A stretch of 6,222 nucleotides of DNA, taken from contig WQUU01000094.1 in NCBI GenBank assembly GCA_009781925.1, positions 1-6,222 on the forward strand. The letters run 5' to 3'. Positions 1 through 4,955 of this stretch are shown here, piece by piece. Numbering within the stretch: position 1 is the first letter of the stretch; each line of letters begins with the position of its first letter. Made by a program: the position numbers and the translations under genes. Below the pieces are notes generated by a model that was not told the DNA's origin, did no database searches, and saw only the letters and a list, made by a program, of their open reading frames with translations. The DNA comes from Bacillota bacterium (GTDB taxonomy: Bacteria > Bacillota > Clostridia > Oscillospirales > Oscillospiraceae).

Positions 1-566
1 GTCATTTGATCCGTGGAACCGCCCGGGACGCTCAGGCCGCCCCAGGCGCCGTCAATGTCCCCGGAGGCCAGCTCCACCTCCACGTCGAAGGGGGAGATCG
101 GCTGTATGCTCAACGTCCAGCCCAATTTGCCGCAGACCGCCCGGGCCAGCTCCACATCAAAGCCGGTGTACGCGCCGCTCCGGGCGAAGGAGAAGGGGAC
201 GGCCCCGCCGTCAATGCCGAGGATAAAGTCCCGGCTGGGGGGCGCGTCCAGGCCAAGGCTCTGCAGAGCCGCGGACACGGCGCCCCGCTCGGCTTTGAAT
301 TTGGTGATGTCCGAGCCGAACCAGCGGGTGGCGAGTTCCGCGACCTTTCCCTCCGCCTTCAATTCCCGGATGGCCGCGGGCACCAAAACGCCCACCGTAT
401 CGTCGGCGCGGAAAGCCATGACCAGATCCTGCGCGCCAGCGGAGCCCACAACGCGGTAGCCCAGCTGACCGTTGTCGCAGGCGGCAAAGGAGAGGAGCAG
501 CGCCAGGAAAAGCAGCGCCGCCAAAACGCGGCGCGGTATTTTTTTTGAGGGTTGTTTCCGGTTCAT
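1..566 (-). CDS. ABC transporter solute-binding lipoprotein, amino-acid type (SBP_bac_3 family), 5' part only
   Basis: Reading down from an ATG at 566-564, the frame stays open for 188 codons to the window edge, so the C-terminus is missing. Residues 1-13 are basic (MNRKQPSKKIPRR), residues 14-29 are hydrophobic, and FAAC with Cys30 is a good lipobox. The protein is therefore probably exported, lipidated and anchored outside the membrane. Residues 135-148 (GFDVELARAVCGKL) fit the family 3 solute-binding signature; ASGDIDGAWGGL (167-178) matches the following conserved stretch. Family members bind polar amino acids or opines for an ABC permease. Oddly, residues about 38-86 (AFRADDT, then IRELKAEGKVAELATRWFG) resemble the C-terminal end of such a protein, placed before the N-terminal lobe that starts near residue 113. 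The Arg usual shortly after the GxxxG-type strand is not obvious in SVPGGSTDQM. The substrate cannot be told. No permease or ATPase gene is in view. Confidence 0.85.
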   Translation of the reverse strand, partial: MNRKQPSKKIPRRVLAALLFLALLLSFAACDNGQLGYRVVGSAGAQDLVMAFRADDTVGVLVPAAIRELKAEGKVAELATRWFGSDITKFKAERGAVSAALQSLGLDAPPSRDFILGIDGGAVPFSFARSGAYTGFDVELARAVCGKLGWTLSIQPISPFDVEVELASGDIDGAWGGLSVPGGSTDQM

Positions 567-572
567 GGTCTC

Positions 573-601
573 ATTATATCGTATTTCGGGGAATTTTACA
601 A
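573..601 (-). promoter_or_regulatory. Sigma-A-like promoter of the solute-binding protein gene
   Basis: On the minus strand TTGTAA (601-596; 4 of 6 to the -35 consensus) and a perfect TATAAT (578-573) are separated by 17 bp. The expected transcription start, 6-7 nt past the -10 box, falls at about 566-567, on or next to the ATG at 566. That leaves almost no leader and no ribosome binding site; the bases before the ATG are AATGAGACC. Either the mRNA is leaderless or a different promoter is used. Confidence 0.6.
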
Positions 602-617
602 GCCAAACCGCGCAGAC

Positions 618-680
618 TAGGGATGGGGCGGCCCCGTAGGGATGTGTCCTTGTCTTTTGGGGCGTGGGGCGAAGCCCCAC
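618..680. repeat. Short dispersed-repeat mosaic with a hairpin
   Basis: TAGGGATG occurs twice (618-625 and 637-644), separated by a GC-rich core. A perfect 7-bp hairpin follows: GTGGGGC (664-670), loop GAA, GCCCCAC (674-680). The decamer GGGCGTGGGG just before and inside it recurs at 1721-1730, right after the end of gpr, so the segment shares material with the other intergenic repeats of this window. No T-run follows on either strand, so it is not a standard intrinsic terminator. No gene is credible here. Confidence 0.5.
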
Positions 681-692
681 AGATTATCCTCT

Positions 693-762
693 TGTCATCC
701 TGAGCGCAGCGAAAGAGCTCAATCAACACAGGGAAAGATTCTTCGCTGTGCTCAGAATGACA
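693..762. repeat. Dispersed inverted repeat, 21-bp arms
   Basis: Arms at 693-713 and 742-762 are reverse complements with two mismatches in 21 and a 28-nt loop. The arm core (GTCATCCTGAGCGCAGCGAA and its variant complement) is a type of intergenic repeat that I recall as common in bacterial genomes, often mis-called as short proteins containing HSEHSEES or RFFAVLRMT-like strings. It ends 41 bp before the gpr start and would fold into a long hairpin in a gpr leader if transcription begins upstream of it. Confidence 0.75.
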
Positions 763-788
763 GAACAAACTTTACAATGCTCAGCAGC

Positions 789-794
789 GAGGTG
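789..794 (+). promoter_or_regulatory. Ribosome binding site fixing the gpr start
   Basis: GAGGTG lies 9 nt before the ATG at 804. It supports that start over the in-frame ATG at 777 and over a much longer reading from 642, which would translate the upstream dispersed repeat. The protein from 804 also begins close to the family's conserved IRTDLALEA. Confidence 0.75.
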
Positions 795-803
795 TTTCAG
801 CCT

Positions 804-1721
804 ATGTCAAGCAATATCCGCACCGATCTGGCTCTGGAGGCCACGGAACTCTGGCGGGAAGGCGTCCCCGCAGGGGCGGATTCAATCTCCGCCCCCATTC
901 CGGGTGTGGAATCCGGCGAGGAACAGCGGGGAAAATTTCGCGTGACGACGGTCAAGGTCTTGGACGAGCGGGGGGAACAGGCCCTCAACAAGCCCCGGGG
1001 CAGCTATGTCACCGTGGAACTGGACGCCCTCATCCGCCGGGAGGAGAACGCCTTTCCGGACGCGGTGGCCCTCGTGTCCGAGAAACTCCGGGAACTCATG
1101 AAAATGGTGAAGTCCGACAGCTGCCTGGTGGCAGGCCTCGGCAACGAGGCCATCACGCCAGACGCCATCGGCCCCCAGACCATCAAGAGCGTCCTTGTGA
1201 CGCGGCACTTGAAACAGACCATGGCAAAAGAATTTGAATTTTTCCGGGAGGTATCCGCTACGCGCTCGGGCGTCTTGGGCACAACGGGGGTGGAGAGCGC
1301 GGAGCTCATCGACGCTTTGGCGCGCATGCTCCGGCCCAGCCAGATCATCGCCATAGACGCCCTGGCCTCCCGGAAGGCGGAGCGCCTCTGCCGGACGGTG
1401 CAGATGACGGACACGGGCATCGTCCCCGGCTCCGGCGTCGGCAACCACCGGGCGGCTTTGAACAGCGCGACTTTGGGCGTACCGGTCATCGCCATCGGTG
1501 TCCCCACCGTGGTGGACGCCGCGACGCTGGCGGTGGAGTTGGCCAGACAGGCGGGGGTTGGCGACCTGGGCGAGACCGATTTCGGCGAGGCGGGCCGCAT
1601 GATTGTCACCCCCCGAGACATCGACAGCAGCGTCCACGACATCGCCAAGCTGGTGGGCTACGCGATTGATGTGGCGCTGCACGACGGATTGACGATCGAG
1701 GATATCGACATGTTTTTGTAG
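804..1721 (+). CDS. gpr: Germination protease GPR (spore protease, peptidase family A25)
   Basis: This 305-residue protein is the endoprotease that starts degradation of the small acid-soluble spore proteins during germination, freeing DNA and amino acids. It is made in the forespore as a zymogen that self-cleaves. The N-terminus has the IRTDLALEA segment (5-13). GLGNEAITPDAIGP (111-124) and IIAIDAL (181-187) carry the two Asp residues, D120 and D185, matching the catalytic pair known in Bacillus megaterium GPR. DTGIVPGSGVGN (203-214) and GVPVIAIGVPTVVDA (225-239) are further hallmarks. The length is near that of clostridial homologues and shorter than the roughly 370 residues of Bacillus. 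The pro-segment before RTD is only five residues, against about twelve in B. megaterium. The start at 804 is set by GAGGTG. The stop codon (1719-1721) lies inside a GTAGGG repeat arm. Expression by sigma-G or sigma-F is expected from the family, but I found no convincing forespore promoter. Confidence 0.96.
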   Translation: MSSNIRTDLALEATELWREGVPAGADSISAPIPGVESGEEQRGKFRVTTVKVLDERGEQALNKPRGSYVTVELDALIRREENAFPDAVALVSEKLRELMKMVKSDSCLVAGLGNEAITPDAIGPQTIKSVLVTRHLKQTMAKEFEFFREVSATRSGVLGTTGVESAELIDALARMLRPSQIIAIDALASRKAERLCRTVQMTDTGIVPGSGVGNHRAALNSATLGVPVIAIGVPTVVDAATLAVELARQAGVGDLGETDFGEAGRMIVTPRDIDSSVHDIAKLVGYAIDVALHDGLTIEDIDMFL

Positions 1722-1747
1722 GGCGTGGGGTTCCCAACAAATTAAAA

Positions 1748-1763
1748 TGTTTCACGTGAAACA
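1748..1763. promoter_or_regulatory. parS: parS site 1 (ParB/Spo0J binding centromere)
   Basis: TGTTTCACGTGAAACA is a perfect 16-bp palindrome and matches the Bacillota parS consensus TGTTNCACGTGAAACA exactly. ParB dimers load here in a CTP-dependent way and slide outward to build the partition complex. Its position 188 bp before parA and beside a second copy leaves little doubt. Confidence 0.97.
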
Positions 1764-1785
1764 TGCGCGGGGTTTCCCACAGGAT

Positions 1786-1801
1786 TGTTTCACGTGAAAC
1801 A
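1786..1801. promoter_or_regulatory. parS: parS site 2 (ParB/Spo0J binding centromere)
   Basis: This is a second perfect copy of the same 16-bp palindrome, 38 bp centre to centre from the first, under four helical turns away. Both copies are preceded by a similar GCG[T/C]GGGGTT(T)CCCA stretch (1723-1736 and 1765-1779), so the spacer-plus-parS module appears tandemly duplicated. Two sites this close should strengthen ParB loading; that is inference. Confidence 0.97.
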
Positions 1802-1888
1802 ATATCACCCCCTGTGGGGAGCCGCGCCCTACAGAATATCCCCACGGAATCCCAACCAAAAACCGCCGCCTCTTTCCCCGTTTTCGAC

Positions 1889-1917
1889 TTGCAATGTCGG
1901 CCGGATGCTGATATAAT
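1889..1917 (+). promoter_or_regulatory. Sigma-A-like promoter of the parA-parB-serS-ridA operon
   Basis: TTGCAA (1889-1894; 4 of 6) and a perfect TATAAT (1912-1917) are 17 bp apart, and TGA directly before the -10 makes it an extended -10 promoter. Transcription should start near 1924, giving a leader of about 27 nt. The weak binding site GGAG (1936-1939), with GGGGCGGG after it, precedes the parA ATG at 1951. No other strong promoter is seen as far as ridA. Confidence 0.75.
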
Positions 1918-1926
1918 ATCGGCATC
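1904..1926. promoter_or_regulatory. 23-bp palindrome over the parA -10 box, candidate operator
   Basis: GATGCTGATAT (1904-1914) and ATATCGGCATC (1916-1926) are inverted around A1915, with 10 of 11 positions complementary; the exception is T1909 against G1921. The palindrome covers the extended -10 element and the predicted start point, where a bound dimer would block RNA polymerase. It does not resemble parS. It could be an operator for autorepression or for another regulator; which protein binds is unknown. Confidence 0.5.
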
Positions 1927-1950
1927 AAAGGGCGCGGAGCGGGGCGGGAT

Positions 1951-2715
1951 ATGGGTAAAGTTTTTGCGGTTGTCAACCAAAAAGGCGGCGTCGGCAAGAC
2001 GACCACCGTCATCAACCTGGGCCACGCCCTGTACGCGCGGGGGAAACGCGTCCTGCTCTGCGACTGCGACCCCCAGGGGAACTGCACCTCCGGCCTCGGG
2101 GCCAGCAAGACTTCCAAACCCAACATCTACGATGTCATCGTCAACGGCCGCGCCCCAAAGGACGCCATTCTCCGCACCGAATACGGCAATCTTCTGCCCT
2201 CCAACATGGAACTCTCCGGGGCCACGGTGGAGCTGGTGGAGATGACAAACCGGGAATATCGCCTGAAAAAAGCCCTGGACACCATCCGCGGCTTCTATGA
2301 TTACATATTCATCGACTGCCCGCCCTCCCTGGAGCTCCTGACCCTCAACGCCCTGGTGGCCGCAGACAGGCTTGTCGTGCCGGTGCAGTGCGAATACTTC
2401 GCCATGGAGGGGCTCAGCGATTTGATCACCACCATCCGCATGGTCAACGCGCATCTAAATCCCAAATTGGATGTGGAAGGCGTCATTTTGACCATGTCCG
2501 ACCCCCGGACAAAGCTGAGCGAACAGGTGATGGCGGAGATCCGCAACTTCTTTGGGGACAAGGTCTATCAGACAGTCGTGCCGCGCAATGTGCGCATTTC
2601 GGAAGCGCCCAGCCACGGGATGCCCGTTTCGGTCTACGACAAGTCCTCCAAGGGGACGAAAGCCTATCTGCAGCTGGCCAGCGAATTTCTAAAAAGGGAG
2701 CGGAACAATGGCTGA
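1951..2715 (+). CDS. parA: Chromosome partition ATPase ParA (Soj)
   Basis: This 254-residue protein is a ParA/MinD-type P-loop ATPase that binds DNA nonspecifically as an ATP dimer and drives or regulates segregation of ParB-parS complexes. In Bacillus, Soj also controls DnaA and sporulation genes. The deviant Walker A motif KGGVGKTT is at 11-18 with signature Lys11 and Lys16; the switch motif DCDPQGN is at 38-44 with Asp40; Walker B YIFIDCPPSL is at 118-127. Numbering at these sites equals that of B. subtilis Soj. DPRTKLSEQV (184-193) and PRNVRISEAPSHG (211-223) are the conserved DNA-contact and C-terminal stretches. There is no N-terminal helix-turn-helix, so it is the short chromosomal type and not a plasmid type Ia repressor. 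It overlaps parB by 8 nt, suggesting translational coupling. A strong promoter with a palindromic candidate operator precedes it. Confidence 0.97.
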   Translation: MGKVFAVVNQKGGVGKTTTVINLGHALYARGKRVLLCDCDPQGNCTSGLGASKTSKPNIYDVIVNGRAPKDAILRTEYGNLLPSNMELSGATVELVEMTNREYRLKKALDTIRGFYDYIFIDCPPSLELLTLNALVAADRLVVPVQCEYFAMEGLSDLITTIRMVNAHLNPKLDVEGVILTMSDPRTKLSEQVMAEIRNFFGDKVYQTVVPRNVRISEAPSHGMPVSVYDKSSKGTKAYLQLASEFLKRERNNG

Positions 2716-3592
2716 GAGAGGATTGGGCCGCGGCTTCGGGGCCCTCTTCGGGGAGAGCACAGAGCACGCCGAAGGGCTTACGATGCTGCCCGTCTCCAAG
2801 GTGGAACCCCGGGAGGATCAGCCACGCGTCACGTTTGACGAGATCGCGCTGGAGGAATTGGCGGACTCCCTGAAAACCCACGGCATGATCCAGCCCATCA
2901 CGGCGCGGAAACTGGACAGCGGCTTTTATCAGATCATCGCGGGGGAGCGCCGCTGGCGGGCCGCCCGGATGGCCGGTTTAAACGAGGTACCGGTGCGGGT
3001 GCTGGAGGCGGACGACCGCAAAGCCACGGAGCTGGCCCTGGTCGAGAACCTCCAGCGGGAGGATTTAAACCCCATCGAGGAGGCCCGGGGGTTTAAGACC
3101 CTCATGGACGTCTACGGCATCACCCAGGAGGAGGCGGCCAACCGGGTCGGCAAATCCCGGCCCGCCGTGGCCAATGCTCTCCGGCTCCTGAGTCTGAGCC
3201 CGGAGGTGCTCCGGATGGTGGAAACGGGCGGCCTCTCCGCCGGCCACGCCCGGGCGCTGCTGGCGTTGGACGGCGCGAGCCAATTGGCGGCCGCGAAGAA
3301 GATTTCTGCGGAAAAGCTCTCCGTCCGCCAGGCGGAGCTGATGGCGGCCAGGCTGCAGAAACAGGGCGGCCGCAAGGATGAGGAGGCCAAATCCGACAGC
3401 GCGGCGGTCGTCGTGGACTACGTCAGAGAGGTGGAGCGGGAGCTCAGCTTATCCCTGGGCAGGGGCGTCAAGCTGGTGGACGCCAAGAAAAAGGGCCGGA
3501 TTGAATTAGAGTTTTACAGTACCGAGGATCGGGAGAACTTGATCGCGGCGCTGAGGACAATGAACAATGAACAATTAACAGTTAACAATTAA
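2708..3592 (+). CDS. parB: Chromosome partition protein ParB (Spo0J), parS-binding CTPase clamp
   Basis: This 294-residue protein binds parS, hydrolyses CTP, spreads along DNA and recruits ParA and condensin. LGRGFGALFG (6-15) is the short N-terminal segment that stimulates the ParA ATPase. The CTP-binding core has GERRWRA (79-85) and ENLQRE (113-118). A helix-turn-helix for parS lies around 140-161 (QEEAANRVGKSRPAVANALR). Residues 240-282 form the C-terminal dimerisation domain, ending in ELEFYSTEDRENLIAAL. The last residues (TMNNEQLTVNN, 284-294) are encoded by a 7-nt tandem repeat and are probably not part of the family fold. The start is supported by GGGAG 7 nt upstream. The two parS sites lie about 0.9 kb upstream, so the system is complete in cis. 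Only 28 nt separate it from serS. Confidence 0.97.
   Translation: MAERGLGRGFGALFGESTEHAEGLTMLPVSKVEPREDQPRVTFDEIALEELADSLKTHGMIQPITARKLDSGFYQIIAGERRWRAARMAGLNEVPVRVLEADDRKATELALVENLQREDLNPIEEARGFKTLMDVYGITQEEAANRVGKSRPAVANALRLLSLSPEVLRMVETGGLSAGHARALLALDGASQLAAAKKISAEKLSVRQAELMAARLQKQGGRKDEEAKSDSAAVVVDYVREVERELSLSLGRGVKLVDAKKKGRIELEFYSTEDRENLIAALRTMNNEQLTVNN
3557..3591. repeat. Five-unit array of a 7-nt repeat at the parB 3' end
   Basis: The 35 bases divide exactly into five heptamers, all starting with ACA: variants ACAATGA (twice), ACAATTA (twice) and ACAGTTA. The array encodes ParB residues 284-294 and supplies nearly all of the stop codon (3590-3592). It ends 14 nt before the serS ribosome binding site. 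The AT content is far above that of the flanking coding sequence. A second five-unit array of related heptamers ends serS (4904-4938). Confidence 0.8.
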
Positions 3593-3620
3593 GGTCAAGA
3601 GATTTGGGAGACAGCCCCCT

Positions 3621-4955
3621 ATGCTAGACATCAAGTTCGTCCGGGAACACCCCGATTTGGTGCGGGAGAATATCCGCAAAAAATTCCAGGACGCGAAATT
3701 GCCGTTGGTGGATGAGGCCCTCGAGCTGGACAGCCGCTACCGGGCCGCGCTCAGCGAGGGCAACGAGCTGCGAGCCGCGCGCAACAGTCTCTCCAAACAG
3801 GTGGGAATCCTCATGGGCCAGGCAAAAAAAGACCCCGCCAAGCTTGCGGAGGCCGAAGCGGTCAAGGCCCGGGTCGTCGCGCAGGCGGAGCGGCTGGCGG
3901 AGCTGGAAAAATTGGACGCTGCGCTGGAGGAACATCTGGGCGCCGTCATGCTGCAGATCCCCCAAATGCTCGACCCCTCCGTGCCTATCGGGCGGGACGA
4001 CAGCGAAAATGTAGAGGCGGAGCGCTTCGGCGAGCCCGTTGTCCCGGACTTTGAAATTCCCTACCATCTCGACCTCATGGAGCGTTTCAGCGGCATCGAC
4101 CTGGACAGCGCCCGGCGGGTGGCCGGCAGCGGTTTTTACTACCTCATGGGGGACATCGCCCGCATACATTCGGCGGTTTTGAGCTACGCCAGGGACTTTA
4201 TGATCGACCGGGGTTTTATCTACTGCGTGCCGCCTTTTATGATCCGCGCCTCCGTGGTCACCGGCGTCATGAGCTTTGCCGAGATGGACGCCATGATGTA
4301 TAAAATCGAGGGAGAAGACCTCTATTTAATCGGCACTTCGGAACATTCTATGATCGGAAAATTTATCGATCAGATTTTATTAGAAGGTGAATTGCCCTAC
4401 ACCTTCACCAGCTACAGCCCCTGTTTCCGCAAGGAGAAGGGGGCTCACGGCCTCGAGGAGCGGGGCGTCTACCGCATCCACCAGTTTGAAAAGCAGGAGA
4501 TGGTCGTGCTCTGCAGGCCGGAGGACAGCATGTTCTGGTACGAGAAGCTCTGGCGCAATACCGTTTCACTCTTCCGCAGCCTGAATATCCCCGTGCGCAC
4601 CCTGGAGTGCTGCTCCGGCGATCTGGCGGACTTAAAAGTCAAGAGCGTGGACGTGGAGGCCTGGAGCCCCCGGCAGAAGAAATATTTTGAGGTCGGCAGC
4701 TGCTCCAACTTGGGGGACGCCCAGGCGAGGAGGCTCAAGATTCGGGTACAGGGAGAGGACGGGCGCAAATATCTGCCCCACACCCTGAACAACACCGTCG
4801 CAGCCCCGCCGCGGATGCTCATCGCGCTCCTAGAGAACAACCTGCTGGCGGACGGGAGCGTCAGGATACCGGAGGCGCTCAGGGCGTACATGGGCGGAAA
4901 AGAACAGTTGACAACGAACAGTTCACAACGAACAACGATTGGAGTGTTCCTATGA
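3621..4955 (+). CDS. serS: Serine--tRNA ligase (SerRS)
   Basis: This cytoplasmic class II synthetase charges tRNA-Ser, and tRNA-Sec if present, with serine using ATP. The 444 residues show the usual layout. The N-terminal coiled-coil arm that grips the long variable arm of tRNA-Ser spans about 27-110. The catalytic core has motif 1 around GFIYCVPPFMIRASV (198-212), the TSE serine-binding motif (239-241), motif 2 YSPCFRKEKGAHG to IHQFEKQEM (265-294), and motif 3 HTLNNTVAAPPRMLIALLEN (387-406). The family normally ends near RPYMGG; here RAYMGGKEQL (421-430) is followed by about 14 residues derived from a 7-nt repeat. GGGAG (3606-3610) lies 10 nt before the ATG. There is no room for a T-box leader, so it depends on the par operon transcript. 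The stop overlaps the ridA start (ATGA). A stretch at 4322-4394 is much more AT-rich than its surroundings. Confidence 0.96.
   Translation: MLDIKFVREHPDLVRENIRKKFQDAKLPLVDEALELDSRYRAALSEGNELRAARNSLSKQVGILMGQAKKDPAKLAEAEAVKARVVAQAERLAELEKLDAALEEHLGAVMLQIPQMLDPSVPIGRDDSENVEAERFGEPVVPDFEIPYHLDLMERFSGIDLDSARRVAGSGFYYLMGDIARIHSAVLSYARDFMIDRGFIYCVPPFMIRASVVTGVMSFAEMDAMMYKIEGEDLYLIGTSEHSMIGKFIDQILLEGELPYTFTSYSPCFRKEKGAHGLEERGVYRIHQFEKQEMVVLCRPEDSMFWYEKLWRNTVSLFRSLNIPVRTLECCSGDLADLKVKSVDVEAWSPRQKKYFEVGSCSNLGDAQARRLKIRVQGEDGRKYLPHTLNNTVAAPPRMLIALLENNLLADGSVRIPEALRAYMGGKEQLTTNSSQRTTIGVFL
4904..4938. repeat. Five-unit array of a 7-nt repeat at the serS 3' end
   Basis: Again 35 bases form exactly five heptamers starting with ACA: ACAGTTG, ACAGTTC and three copies of ACAACGA. 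The array encodes SerRS residues 428-440 and stops two bases before the GGAG that serves ridA. Unit length, unit number and position relative to the next gene match the array at 3557-3591, but the unit sequences have drifted apart. Confidence 0.8.

Larger units (their letters stand above)
1717..1833. repeat. Inverted repeat bracketing the two parS sites
   Basis: TGTAGGGCG at 1717-1725 is repeated as a perfect reverse complement, CGCCCTACA, at 1825-1833; the similarity continues imperfectly inward (GGGGTTCCC against GTGGGGAGC). The two parS sites lie between the arms. The left arm contains the gpr stop codon. The arm sequence is related to the palindrome that ends ridA and degV. It may be a small non-autonomous repeat or the remains of two oppositely oriented ones. 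Confidence 0.6.

Noticed and set aside
6..548. Long plus-strand open frames opposite the solute-binding protein
   Set aside because: Antisense shadows in GC-rich DNA. The minus-strand frame has a lipobox, a solute-binding signature and a promoter, while these frames show no recognisable domain.
574..768. Minus-strand 64-codon frame with HSEHSEES and FRCAQDDK strings
   Set aside because: It is the translation of the dispersed inverted repeat, a pattern often mis-annotated as a protein. It also has no convincing ribosome binding site.
755..783. Sigma-G-like -35 element (GAATG at 755) before gpr
   Set aside because: No CATNNTA-like -10 is found at 17-18 bp; the best nearby sequence is CAATGCT at the wrong spacing. 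The GAATG is also part of the repeat arm.
642..803. N-terminal extension of GPR starting at 642
   Set aside because: It would translate the intergenic repeats. GAGGTG before 804 and the family N-terminus favour 804.
882..1682. Long minus-strand frame opposite gpr
   Set aside because: Antisense shadow of a certain gene, with low-complexity His/Gly/Ala-rich composition and no domain.
1835..1846. DnaA-box-like TATCCCCAC near the par promoter
   Set aside because: Only about 6 of 9 bases match TTATCCACA and there is no cluster, so it is not evidence for oriC in this window.
1606..2454. Minus-strand frame covering the par centre and parA
   Set aside because: It runs through both parS sites, the promoter and the conserved parA coding frame. 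It is a GC-frame shadow.
3593..3620. T-box riboswitch upstream of serS
   Set aside because: Only 28 nt separate parB from serS, far too short, and no T-box motif or terminator is present.
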